Assembly (NCBI RefSeq): GCF_002368335.1
Contig: NZ_AP018288.1
Location: forward strand, 4,017,323 to 4,081,322
Reading direction: 5' to 3'
Source: Nostoc sp. NIES-4103
Lineage (GTDB): Bacteria; Cyanobacteriota; Cyanobacteriia; Cyanobacteriales; Nostocaceae
DNA length: 64,000 nt
Both the position numbers and the translations under genes were made by a program. Positions 44,393-52,502 of the stretch are shown piece by piece. The notes under the pieces are model-generated. The model had not been told where the DNA came from. It worked only from the letters and a program-made list of their open reading frames with translations, and ran no database searches. Numbering within the stretch: position 1 is the stretch's first letter; every line of letters begins with the position of its first letter.

Positions 44393-45181
44393 ATGGATTT
44401 GCAACTCACTGGCAAAGTAGCCTTAGTCACAGCTGCTAGCAAAGGTCTAGGTGAAGCTACAGCACGGCAATTTGCCCGTGAGGGTGCAAAAGTTGCTATC
44501 TGCGCCCGCAGTGAATTAGTAGACAAAGCTGCTGCAAAGATAGAAAACGAAACAGGCACAGAAGTATTGGCAGTGCGTGCAGATGTCACCCAACAAGCAG
44601 ATATTGAACGGGTAATTAATACTACTGTAGAGAAATTTGGCAGCTTGGATATCCTCGTCACCAATGCAGGTGGCCCCCCTGCTGGCACTTTTGATGACAC
44701 TGATATAGCAGCTTGGGAAGCCGCAGTTAATTTAAATTTGCTGAGTGCAGTTAGGTTGATTCAGTATGCCTTACCTCACTTACGGAAATCTACAACATCG
44801 GCAATTCTGACTATTACCTCAACCTCAACCAAACAACCAGTGAAAAATCTCGTGTTGTCGAACTCAATTCGACTTGCAGTCATTGGTTTAACAAAAACCC
44901 TTAGTCAAGAATTAGGTAGCGATCGCATTCGTGTCAACAGCATTTTACCAGGCTGGACATACACAGAACGAGTAGAAGAATTAATCACCGCTCGGATTGC
45001 TAAAAGTGGTCAGACCAAGGAAGCAGAAATCGCCAGTGTCAATGCAGCAATTCCTTTAGGGCGTATGGGTACACCAGAAGAGTTTGCTAATGTGGCTGTA
45101 TTTCTCTGTTCTCCAGCCGCCTCATATGTGAATGGAGTCATGCTGCAAGTAGATGGCGGACTCAACTCTGGAACATTTTGA
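44393..45181 (+). CDS. Atypical short-chain dehydrogenase/reductase lacking the catalytic YxxxK
   Basis: Rossmann fold with the cofactor motif TAASKGLG (TGxxxGxG type) and NAGG at 91-94. Where the catalytic YxxxK is expected it reads SNSIR (156-160: LVLSNSIRLAVIGLTKTL), so both Tyr and Lys are absent. The rest (RVNSILPGWTYTERVEEL, GTPEEFANVAVFLCSPAASYVNGVMLQVDGG) is intact. This divergent subgroup occurs in other bacteria, to my knowledge without clear enzymology. The start is ATG at 44393, after AAGG; the longer frame from 44336 overlaps the nitroreductase and is not used. Confidence 0.88.
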   Translation: MDLQLTGKVALVTAASKGLGEATARQFAREGAKVAICARSELVDKAAAKIENETGTEVLAVRADVTQQADIERVINTTVEKFGSLDILVTNAGGPPAGTFDDTDIAAWEAAVNLNLLSAVRLIQYALPHLRKSTTSAILTITSTSTKQPVKNLVLSNSIRLAVIGLTKTLSQELGSDRIRVNSILPGWTYTERVEELITARIAKSGQTKEAEIASVNAAIPLGRMGTPEEFANVAVFLCSPAASYVNGVMLQVDGGLNSGTF

Positions 45182-45262
45182 GCAACAATTGTAATGCGAC
45201 CTTTACGAATTTTCAGGCATTGCTGAAATTAAGTAAGCTAATGTGTGTCCCAATCGGAAATT

Positions 45263-45409
45263 ATATCATGTCCGGTTCATTAGTTATAATTTCCAGAGTC
45301 ATGACACCCCACCCCCAACCCCTCCCCGTTTACGGGGAGGGACGTGAAAGCGTAGCTTTCGCGGGGTGGGGTTCTTCGGTTTTAATAACTAATCAAGCGG
45401 ACATAATAT
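45263..45409. mobile_element. MITE-like element (about 147 bp) with 25-bp inverted ends, in a gene-free stretch (45182-45567)
   Basis: ATATCATGTCCGGTTCATTA (from 45263) and the inverse of TAATCAAGCGGACATAATAT (to 45409) agree at 22 of 25 positions over the full arms. The interior has CCCCTCCCCGTTTACGGGGAGGG and GAAAGCGTAGCTTTCG hairpins. A partial copy lies at about 10932-11075. After it, about 45410-45450 are TAGTCATTAGTCATTTG repeats. Confidence 0.68.
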
Positions 45410-45567
45410 TTAGTCATTAGTCATTTGTAAATACAAATGACTAATGACTAATAATAACCGGATATGATTGTGCAAACTAAATGTGCTTGACACTCATCAA
45501 TCATTAGTCAACACAATTAGATATGCAACGCTAAATGCCGGACAGCTGACTCAATTACTGAATGAAA

Positions 45568-45912
45568 TTATTTGTTTTTGTTCTTGTTTTTGTGACTTTG
45601 CCGTCCTGCTTCAGCGTGTTGCTCTCGTGTACCACCTTGGGTACTCTTTTCTTCAGTATCGTCCTCATCACTGTCATCTTGTTTTTGGCTACCGCGGTGA
45701 GAATGTTTGCCACCCTCACGACCGATTTCAGCCATATGTTCTCTATCTTGACTTACAGTCTCGCCGCCCTTTTTACCTGCTTCACGAGCTTCTTCAGGTG
45801 TAAATTCATGGGCAGTGCCCTTCTCGTGAGCAGCATGTCCGCCCTTGCTAGCAATTTCACGCTGCTTATCTTCATCCATAGAAGCAAAGCCACGGTTGCT
45901 TGTATCTGACAT
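45568..45912 (-). CDS. KGG-motif general stress protein (YciG/con-10-like)
   Basis: A 114-residue, highly charged, hydrophilic protein with repeated KGG-type motifs: SNRGFASMDEDKQREIASKGGHAAHEKG, then FTPEEAREAGKKGGETVSQDREHMAEIGREGGK and TREQHAEAGRQSHKNK. Such proteins are small stress- or desiccation-induced proteins, usually disordered. Single gene on the minus strand with AAGGAGTAAC before the start. Confidence 0.9.
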   Translation of the reverse strand: MSDTSNRGFASMDEDKQREIASKGGHAAHEKGTAHEFTPEEAREAGKKGGETVSQDREHMAEIGREGGKHSHRGSQKQDDSDEDDTEEKSTQGGTREQHAEAGRQSHKNKNKNK

Positions 45913-46526
45913 AATGTTACTCCTTGTAACTAACTAAACCTTTGGTATTTTTAATTTGCAAAAACCAAGCAAGGTTTTTAATTGATACTGTTCATTCACG
46001 TTCTCAATTTAGCTACTCAAATGAGTGCATTCATGGCCCTTTAGGAATAATATTCCAGGCTGGGCCTTAACTTCAGACATATAACTTTTAAGTTAGTGTG
46101 TAAAAATACCTGCTTCAAAGAAAAAGGTAGGTTTTGTAGAATCACATAAAAAAATCCACCCACAAGTGGATGGAAATGATCTCTCAAGTGTTCTTCAAAC
46201 AAAGCTCTTTTTAGACTTAGTATAAACAAACATGAAGTTTTATATAAGTATTTAACACCTCTGGAGTGATTATTAGTTTGACGCGCTACTTTGGATTTAA
46301 GTTGGACTGACAAACAGATAACACAAACACAAATTACAGAGTATCAATAAAAAAAACAAGTATACGCAAACGCTCCACCTTTTCCTCAAGCGAGTTGAGG
46401 GTAATTACATAGAGTTACGTTACTTTATTGATAGTCCAAATAAATACGAAAAGTGATTGCTTTCTCTCGCAGAAATCGAAGGCTTGATGAAATCGGCAAA
46501 GACAAATTATTACATTTCAGCTTTCC
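45913..46526. other. Gene-free stretch
   Basis: AT-rich sequence upstream of the KGG gene. A 90-codon frame at 46313-46041 (minus) has no start context or domain and I do not accept it. Nothing else seen. Confidence 0.4.
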
Positions 46527-46750
46527 CATAAAATTAGGGAGCAACGCGAAAATGTGAGATCGTCGTGAAATGAGCGCTTGGGAGCGGGGGTAGCTGGGGT
46601 AGCTGGGGGAGAAAAGAGAAAAAATAGTCCTTTTTGCTACTTAAAATCTGAAAAATACACTTATTTTCTGCTTCTTCCCCAGCCTCCCCAGCCTCCCCAG
46701 CCCCCCCAGCTCTGCCATGTCACTTTCATCGCATTGCTCCCTAAAATTAT
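46527..46750. mobile_element. MITE-like element with TTAGGGAGCAA ends and internal GGTAGCTGG/CCCCAGCCT arrays
   Basis: ATAAAATTAGGGAGCAACGC at the left and the inverse of GCATTGCTCCCTAAAATTAT at the right form inverted ends of about 20 bp. Inside, GGGGTAGCTGG units (about 46584-46612) face CCCCAGCCTCCCC units (about 46677-46710), the same complementary-arm layout as other repeats here. No coding capacity. Confidence 0.65.
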
Positions 46751-46922
46751 ACGGTAACTGGGCAAAAGTTGTATAAATACTTGGATTGGGTGCAAGCGAT
46801 TACCGAGGCTGTTGCCTTTGAGGCAACTCTTAACGCTTAACGGGAAACAGGAATCTGTTCCCTTTTGCCAAGGTTTGAAGCCTCCTTTTTTAAAGGGAAA
46901 AGGGATTGGGAGAGGTCTAAAT

Positions 46923-47319
46923 CCTCGAACAACCAGTCCTGTTCCCTATTCCCTATTCCCTGTTAAACCTGGGGCTAACAATACTTTTAGGATTAGGATC
47001 TCTAAGAGGATGTCTGAAAAGTCGATAATTATACTAGTAACCCCGCTTCCATTCCTCTCCCCGAAACGGGGAGAGGCTTTGAAAACCCCATTCCCTAAAA
47101 GGGAATGGGAGCTAGGGGGGTTAGGTTTTTAAAGCTTTGATGTTAATAACAATACTTCTCAGACATCCTCTAACAGCCTGTAATTCTAAATCCTATGCAC
47201 CGCCAGAATCTTCACAAACTATTGAAGGAACTCCAAAACCATGCATACCAGGGTCCAATGATAATTTCAAAAGACAGATCGAAGGGACTCCGCAACCATG
47301 CATACCAAGAGCAGACTAA
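46923..47319 (+). pseudogene. Remnant of a small lipoprotein gene split by a MITE
   Basis: If 47003-47170 (one TAA plus the MITE) is removed, one frame reads LLNLGLTILLGLGSLTACNS. This is a lipoprotein signal with lipobox LTAC, then KSYAPPESSQ and two copies of IEGTPxPCIPxxx (IEGTPKPCIPGSNDN, IEGTPQPCIPRAD), stop at 47319. No ATG remains upstream: the frame closes at about 46920 behind CTATTCC repeats, so the start was probably lost. Function of the repeated PCIP motif unknown. Confidence 0.45.
47006..47170. mobile_element. 165-bp MITE related to the IS5-family element (GAGGATGTCTGARAAGT ends, TAA duplication)
   Basis: Left end GAGGATGTCTGAAAAGT (47006-47022) and right end ACTTCTCAGACATCCTC (47154-47170). 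They pair with one mismatch. Flanking TAA at 47003-47005 and 47171-47173. The ends match the IS5-family ends at 12558/13467 (GAGGATGTTTTAAAAGT) at 14 of 17 positions and share the TAA target. The interior is a CCTCTCCCC-GAAA-CGGGGAGAGG hairpin and TTCCCTAAAAGGGAA. Confidence 0.82.
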
Positions 47320-47420
47320 AACGAGTTAACAGCGGCTAGCTGACAACACAGCAACAAATATTTTGACAAGCGCTTGATTATTGGGGGTTATCTATGATAA
47401 GTTTCTCTCTACATCTAAAA

Positions 47421-47450
47421 TACGGTAAACCGATAGATTTATCGTATAAA
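47421..47450 (+). promoter_or_regulatory. Operator-like element, copy 2
   Basis: TACGGTAAACCGATA followed by GATTTATCGTATAAA. With the preceding A it forms an imperfect dyad (ATACGGTAAA ... TTTATCGTAT). It is 15-base identical to the element at 42151 and lies 115-144 bases upstream of the MDR gene. Confidence 0.65.
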
Positions 47451-47564
47451 ATAAATATCATACTAGTTGTAGAGATTTGGAGTTAAAAAAGACGATGTAA
47501 ACTAACAGCAGTAGATCGCAGACCACCGAATCTAGAAACTCATCTCCAAGCCAGGACATTGTGT

Positions 47565-48512
47565 ATGAGCAAAATACGTGCTGTGATTGTTGACCCCAAT
47601 GTGCCAGGGCGTTTGGCACTGAGTGAAGTGGCTGCACCAAAGCCTGCTTTGGATGAAGCTTTAGTGCGGGTGGAAGCAATTTCCCTCAATCGGGGAGAAG
47701 TGAAACGTTCAACCTCAGCTGAGGCTGGTTGGCAACCTGGTTGGGACTTGGCTGGCATAGTAGAAACCCCTGCTGCGGATGGTTCTGGCCCTCCCCAAGG
47801 AGCGCGGGTAGTGGGCTTGCGCCGTGCGGGTGCTTGGGCGGAACTGGTCTCAGTTTCTACCAACGCTCTAGCAGAATTACCGCCATCAGTATCCTTTGCT
47901 CAAGCTGCCACATTACCAGTGGCGGGTCTAACAGCCTACCATACTGTGGTTAAAGGTGGTTCTGTTTTGGGTCGCCCAGTTCTAGTTACAGGTGCATCAG
48001 GCGGCGTTGGTTACTTTGCTATTCAGTTGGCAAGGTTATCAGGAGCGCAAGTTACAGCACACATTCGTCAACCTGGCTATAAGACTTTAGTCACAGAAGC
48101 AGGGGCGCGATCGCTAGTAATAGGTGAAGACCTTTCACCGGCAAAAGAGTACGGCCCTTATCATTTGATTGTGGAGTCAGTGGGTGGCAAAACCCTAGGA
48201 ATAGCCCTCAGCTTACTGGCACAAGATGGAAAAGCAGTGTTGTATGGAGTTTCTGGAGGCGCAGAAGTCACATTTAATGCTGCCGAATTCTTCGGGACTG
48301 GTGGTGTGAGCTTGTATGGTCTACGCCTATTCGATGAGCTGAGATTTGAATCAGCTGCAATCGGTCTAAAACGGCTTTTAACTTTAGTAGAAGCAGGCCA
48401 GTTGCGTCCTCATATTGATGTGGAAGCATCTTGGACACAAATAGCTGATGTGGCACAAAAATTGCTCGACAGACGCTTTCCTGGTAAAGCTGTATTGCAC
48501 ATTTCAAACTGA
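47565..48512 (+). CDS. MDR-family (zinc-independent) alcohol dehydrogenase / quinone oxidoreductase
   Basis: Medium-chain reductase of the quinone oxidoreductase type. GroES-like N-terminus (VRVEAISLNRGEVKRS, GWDLAGIVE) without the zinc-ligand cysteines, then the NADPH site LVTGASGGVGYFAIQLARLSGAQV. Length 315 is normal. I chose ATG at 47565 (CAGGA nearby) over TTG at 47559. It is followed two bases later by a pyrophosphatase-like gene. The operator-like element upstream is shared with the sulfonate-binding protein. Confidence 0.9.
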   Translation: MSKIRAVIVDPNVPGRLALSEVAAPKPALDEALVRVEAISLNRGEVKRSTSAEAGWQPGWDLAGIVETPAADGSGPPQGARVVGLRRAGAWAELVSVSTNALAELPPSVSFAQAATLPVAGLTAYHTVVKGGSVLGRPVLVTGASGGVGYFAIQLARLSGAQVTAHIRQPGYKTLVTEAGARSLVIGEDLSPAKEYGPYHLIVESVGGKTLGIALSLLAQDGKAVLYGVSGGAEVTFNAAEFFGTGGVSLYGLRLFDELRFESAAIGLKRLLTLVEAGQLRPHIDVEASWTQIADVAQKLLDRRFPGKAVLHISN

Positions 48513-48514
48513 GC

Positions 48515-48868
48515 ATGAGCAACAGTGAAGACTTTTGGCTGAAACTAGAGCAGCTTGTAGCTACTAGTAATGTCAAGATCGATCGCCCGCGAGGAACATC
48601 ACATCCACGGTATCCAAGCTTTGTTTATCCCTTGGATTATGGATATTTGCAAGACACTCAAGCAGGAGATGGAGCGGGTATTGATGTTTGGATAGGAAGT
48701 TTGTCTAATAAAACGGTGACTGCCGTCATTTGTACTATTGATTTAGAAAAGCGCGATACAGAAATCAAGATACTTTTGGGTTGCACATCTGATGAAACTC
48801 AAACCATCCTGAAAATTCACAATACAGGCTCTCAATCAGCAACATTATTGCTTCGCACTCACAACTGA
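48515..48868 (+). CDS. Short inorganic-pyrophosphatase-like protein
   Basis: A 117-residue relative of soluble inorganic pyrophosphatase. KIDRPRGTSHPRYPSFVYPLDYGYLQDT matches the substrate-binding part. The metal motif DGDPxDV is here DGAGIDV (52-58): outer Asp residues are kept, the central one is Ala. About one third of the usual C-terminus is missing. Catalysis is therefore doubtful. It begins two bases after the MDR gene, so is co-transcribed. Confidence 0.78.
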   Translation: MSNSEDFWLKLEQLVATSNVKIDRPRGTSHPRYPSFVYPLDYGYLQDTQAGDGAGIDVWIGSLSNKTVTAVICTIDLEKRDTEIKILLGCTSDETQTILKIHNTGSQSATLLLRTHN

Positions 48869-49007
48869 ATCAGCTAAAAAACATCCAAATTGCACAATCA
48901 CTTTATCGTGCTTTGTCATTGGTACTTACAAATGACAAATGACAAATGACCAATGACTAATGACTAATGACAGCCTTAACAAGATACATTTTTGAGTCAA
49001 ACTGTGT

Positions 49008-49808
49008 ATGAGCTTAGAACTAAACCTATCAGGCAAAAGTGCCATTGTCACAGGAGGAAGTGCGGGGATTGGGTTAGCGATCGCTAAAGCCCTCTATAGT
49101 GAAGGTGTGAATGTAGCGATCGCAGCCCGCAACCCAGAACGACTAGAAAATGCAGTCAGTGCCATTCAGTCGCTACCCACCCCAGGAGCAAAAGTCATCT
49201 CCATCAGTGCTGACCTCACACAAGCAGCAGATGTTGAGAAAGTCGTTGCAACCACTCTGGCCCAGTTTGGTCAAATTGATATTTTGATCAATAATGCCGG
49301 TTCAGCCCGTGCAGGGTCATTCCTCGAACTGAGCGACGATGTATTATTGGATGCTTGGAACTTAAAACTATTGGGCTATATTCGCTTAGTCAGAGCCGTT
49401 GTACCCCATCAAAAAAATCGAGGTGATGGACGCATTGTCAACATCATCGGCGGTGCAGGACGCACACCTCGGCCTGGCTTCGTCCCTGGTGGGACAACCA
49501 ATGCCGCGCTACTCAACTTTACCAGAGGAATTTCTCAAGAGTTAGCCCAATACAATATTCGCATCAATGCCATTTCACCTGGTGCTACCGCCACAGAGCG
49601 AGCCGAACGCTTAGCAGAGCAAAATGCCCAAGCGCGTGGCATCACCGTAGAACAGGTAAAAGCGGAAACCATTCAAGGCATACCTTTAAAGAGAATCGCC
49701 AAGCCAGAAGAAATTGCATCCCTAGCTCTATTTTTAGTGTCTGACCTTGCGGCTTCTATTACAGGAGCAGAAATTCTCGTTGATGGTGGCTCTACCCCTG
49801 GTGTGTAA
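49008..49808 (+). CDS. Atypical short-chain dehydrogenase/reductase lacking YxxxK (second copy)
   Basis: Cofactor motif TGGSAGIG (15-22) and NNAG (95-98) are intact. The position of YSASK reads GGTTN (161-165: FVPGGTTNAALLNFTRG), so both catalytic residues are absent, but with a different replacement from the SDR at 44393. The C-terminus (NAISPGATATERAERLAEQ, GAEILVDGGSTPGV) is standard. It stands after a 140-bp repeat-rich gap. Confidence 0.88.
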   Translation: MSLELNLSGKSAIVTGGSAGIGLAIAKALYSEGVNVAIAARNPERLENAVSAIQSLPTPGAKVISISADLTQAADVEKVVATTLAQFGQIDILINNAGSARAGSFLELSDDVLLDAWNLKLLGYIRLVRAVVPHQKNRGDGRIVNIIGGAGRTPRPGFVPGGTTNAALLNFTRGISQELAQYNIRINAISPGATATERAERLAEQNAQARGITVEQVKAETIQGIPLKRIAKPEEIASLALFLVSDLAASITGAEILVDGGSTPGV

Positions 49809-49809
49809 A

Positions 49810-50060
49810 AGGGACTGGGGATTGGGTATTAGGGATTGGGGATTGGGTGTCAAATTGAAAAATTATGGTGGTTGCTCATAACCCACCACCAAATTTTAAA
49901 AACTTTCCCAGTCCCCAGTCCCCAGTCCCAACAGCGGCGTTCCTGAAGCAGTGCGGTCTTGGGCAAAGCCCAAGTGGAGCATCTGCTGTCCCCCACCATA
50001 CATTTATGTTGGTGGGGAACTCCGACGCTCGCAAGCTCGCTAACGCCGCGACCTGTTAAA
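49810..50060. repeat. Intergenic tandem GGGGATTGG/CCCCAGT repeats and a dispersed hairpin
   Basis: GGGATTGGGTATTAGG units at 49813-49850 face CCCAGTCCCCAGT units at 49907-49928. About 49945-49985 (GCGGTCTTGGGCAAAGCCCA, then AGTGGAGCA) is the inverse of the repeat near 13667. CGACGCTCGCAAGCTCGC follows at about 50023. Confidence 0.65.
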
Positions 50061-50092
50061 GAGCGATTTTTATCAATGTCAAAATTAAGACA

Positions 50093-50596
50093 ATGGTGAA
50101 AATTAGAAGGGCAGAAGTAGCAGATGCACCAGTTTTAGCAGCAGCTGAAGCCAAGATAGCCGAGACACCAGGCTATATGGTTTCCAGTCCCAATGAAATT
50201 ACATCAGATGCCTTCGCAGCAAAAATTGCTGAACTCAGCCAGCATCCTCGTGGAATTTACATCATTGCCTTATTAGACGACAAAATAGTTGGTCATGCAA
50301 TGCTTGCTCCCATGAGTTTGTCTGCGCTATCCCATGTAGTACGGCTGAATATCTTCGTCTATCCAGGATTCCAACGCCAAGGAATCGGACAAACGATTAT
50401 GGATTATCTACTGACTTGGGCTAAACAGACTCCTGGTGTGGAAAAAGTCGAACTTTTAGTGCGAGCTACAAATAAACCTGCGATCGCCCTCTATAAAAAA
50501 ATCGGATTCTTTGAAGAAGGTAAATTCAAGAAACGATTAAAACTGCCAGATGGTTCTTACATAGATGACCTAGCAATGGCATTGTTTGTGAATTAA
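50093..50596 (+). CDS. GNAT-family N-acetyltransferase
   Basis: Acetyl-CoA-binding core VRLNIFVYPGFQRQGIGQTIMDYLLTWA (R/QxxGxG/A), then VELLVRATNKPAIALYKKIGFFEEGKFKKRLKLPDGSYIDDLAMAL. Length 167. The C-terminal pattern is like enzymes acting on small molecules or protein N-termini. Precedes the TauD-type gene on the same strand by 55 bases. Confidence 0.92.
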   Translation: MVKIRRAEVADAPVLAAAEAKIAETPGYMVSSPNEITSDAFAAKIAELSQHPRGIYIIALLDDKIVGHAMLAPMSLSALSHVVRLNIFVYPGFQRQGIGQTIMDYLLTWAKQTPGVEKVELLVRATNKPAIALYKKIGFFEEGKFKKRLKLPDGSYIDDLAMALFVN

Positions 50597-50651
50597 GTCT
50601 GGATATTTAAACAAAAACCATAAGTACAAACTTCCGAGGAGAAACAAACAA

Positions 50652-51566
50652 ATGAGTTCCCAATACTTTGACATTAAACAAGTTGCTGGACGCATTGGTG
50701 CTGAAATCATTGGCGTTAATCTGAGTGATAATCTCAGCGATGAAATTATCAGTGATATCCGCAAAGCTTTAGTTCAATACAAAGTAATTTTCTTCCGTGG
50801 TCAGGAACAGCTTGATGCTAACGGACAAGTTGCTTTTGCTCGTCGATTCGGTGAAGTCACAACAGCTCACCCCACCGTACCATCACTTCCAGACCATCCA
50901 GAAGTCCTCGATTTAAATTACGGCAAAACTACTTCCCGCGCTAACAGTTGGCATACGGATGTAACATTTGTAGACCGTCCCCCGCTTGGTTCTGTCTTGC
51001 GGGCGCTGGTGATTCCCCCGGCAGGAGGCGATACTATTTGGGCTAACTCTGTAACTGCTTACCAAGATTTACCAAATTATCTGCGTAACCTAGCGGATGA
51101 ACTTTGGGCAGTGCATAGCAACGCCTATGACTATGCAACTGGATTCGACCTTCCGGAAGATGTTAAAGCTTACCGAGCTGTTTTCACCTCGACCGTGTAC
51201 GAGACTCTTCACCCAGTTGTGCGCGTTCATCCTGAAACTGGCGAACGTGGGTTATTCATTGGTGGTTTTGTGCGCCAATTCCGGGGTCTATCAACAACTG
51301 AATCAGACGATATTTTAAGGCTCTTGCAGGCTTATGTAACCCGGCCTGAAAATACAGTTCGCTGGCGTTGGCAAGTTGGTGACGTGGCATTTTGGGATAA
51401 CCGCGCTACTCAACATTATGCGATCGCAGATTACGGCGATCAACCCCGCCACGTTCAACGAGTGACAATTGTTGGCGACATCCCAGTAAGTATTGATGGT
51501 AAACAAAGTCAAGCCATCAAGGGAGACTCTTCTGCATACAACCAACGCGAGGCAGTTGCAGTTTAG
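50652..51566 (+). CDS. TauD/TfdA-family Fe(II)/2-oxoglutarate dioxygenase (taurine or alkylsulfate type)
   Basis: Releases sulfite or sulfate from taurine or alkyl sulfates, by family. The iron ligands are visible as H101 and D103 (SWHTDVTF) and H255 (WDNRATQHYA), with the 2-oxoglutarate Arg in HVQRVTI (R270). Other landmarks: VIFFRGQEQL, GGDTIWANSVTAY, HPVVRVHPETGERGLFIG. Length 304. CGAGGAG upstream of the ATG. It fits the sulfur-scavenging context with the SsuD-like and SsuA-like genes. Confidence 0.93.
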   Translation: MSSQYFDIKQVAGRIGAEIIGVNLSDNLSDEIISDIRKALVQYKVIFFRGQEQLDANGQVAFARRFGEVTTAHPTVPSLPDHPEVLDLNYGKTTSRANSWHTDVTFVDRPPLGSVLRALVIPPAGGDTIWANSVTAYQDLPNYLRNLADELWAVHSNAYDYATGFDLPEDVKAYRAVFTSTVYETLHPVVRVHPETGERGLFIGGFVRQFRGLSTTESDDILRLLQAYVTRPENTVRWRWQVGDVAFWDNRATQHYAIADYGDQPRHVQRVTIVGDIPVSIDGKQSQAIKGDSSAYNQREAVAV

Positions 51567-51693
51567 GGCATGGGCATGGGTCATGGGGCATTGGGCATTG
51601 GGAATTAGTTATTTCTCCCTCATCCCCCCATCCCCCTCATGTCTTGATACTATTTTTGGAAGTAACTTAGTATTGTAAAACTTCGCCAAATCT

Positions 51694-51741
51694 ATAGACA
51701 AATCTAGTCATAAATATGAGATATTTGTCTATGCTTTTTGC
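51694..51741 (+). terminator. Terminator-like hairpin after the TauD-type gene
   Basis: ATAGACAAAT (51694-51703) pairs with ATTTGTCTAT (51723-51732), followed by GCTTTTTGC. The stem is AT-rich and the loop 19 bases, so it is a modest candidate. It lies about 125 bases past the stop. Confidence 0.4.
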
Positions 51742-51830
51742 AACTATAAGTAATCAAAGGTACTTGATATTAGACTCTTAGACATAATACTGTAGTCTAG
51801 CTTTACCTAAAAGGACGATCGCACTTTCTT

Positions 51831-52427
51831 ATGAAGCTCTTTTACACAGAAAAATCTCAATATGCACGCATAGTAAGGGTTGCAATCATTGAACTCAATT
51901 TAGCCGACCGAGTGGAACTGCAAAAAGTCACTTTGCGTGATTCCACTAGCGAATTACTCAATTACAATCCCACAGGTAAAGTGCCAACTCTGGCGACTGA
52001 TGACGGATTTATCTTGAGTGAAACGGGGATCATCGTCACTTATCTCAATCGCTTAAATCCTGAAATCAAAATTGTCGCTGACGATGCAGATGTCTTTTCC
52101 CAACAGCTTGAAGGGATAACAACCGCATTTATCGATGGTCTTACTACCTGGTTACGGGAGCTAATATTGCGTACAGAAAGTGAGCGCTCACTAAAGATAA
52201 TTGAGTTAGAGCGTTCGCGTGCTTGGCGAATCTTGGACTACTTCGAGAAAATTTCTGACAAACTTGACCAAACTCCTAAGCTGGCTCATATCACCCTCGC
52301 TTCTGCACTAGCCTTAGAAGTTCGTCTGCCGGAATTCCAATGGCGGCAGAACTATCCTCAAGTTGCTCAATGGTATGATGAATTCTCTGGGCGACCTTCC
52401 CTGCAAGCGACGAAACTAGAGCCTTAA
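51831..52427 (+). CDS. Glutathione S-transferase-like protein
   Basis: Thioredoxin-like N-terminus MKLFYTEKSQYARIVRVAIIELNL, with ELLNYNPTGKVPTLATDDGFILSETGIIVTYL for the cis-Pro and glutathione site. The helical C-terminal domain is weakly conserved (HITLASALALEVRLPEFQWRQNYPQVAQWYDEFSGRPSLQAT). Length 198. Third GST-fold protein in the window. Substrate unknown. Confidence 0.9.
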   Translation: MKLFYTEKSQYARIVRVAIIELNLADRVELQKVTLRDSTSELLNYNPTGKVPTLATDDGFILSETGIIVTYLNRLNPEIKIVADDADVFSQQLEGITTAFIDGLTTWLRELILRTESERSLKIIELERSRAWRILDYFEKISDKLDQTPKLAHITLASALALEVRLPEFQWRQNYPQVAQWYDEFSGRPSLQATKLEP

Positions 52428-52502
52428 AAACTCAAACCTTGTCTGGTCTGTCAGTCCAGTGGTTTTAGCTATACAATCGGGTTTTAAAAAACCTTTGCGC
52501 GT

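Noticed and set aside
46041..46313. 90-codon minus-strand open frame
   Set aside because: No ribosome-binding site, no domain, odd composition, in a repeat-rich stretch.
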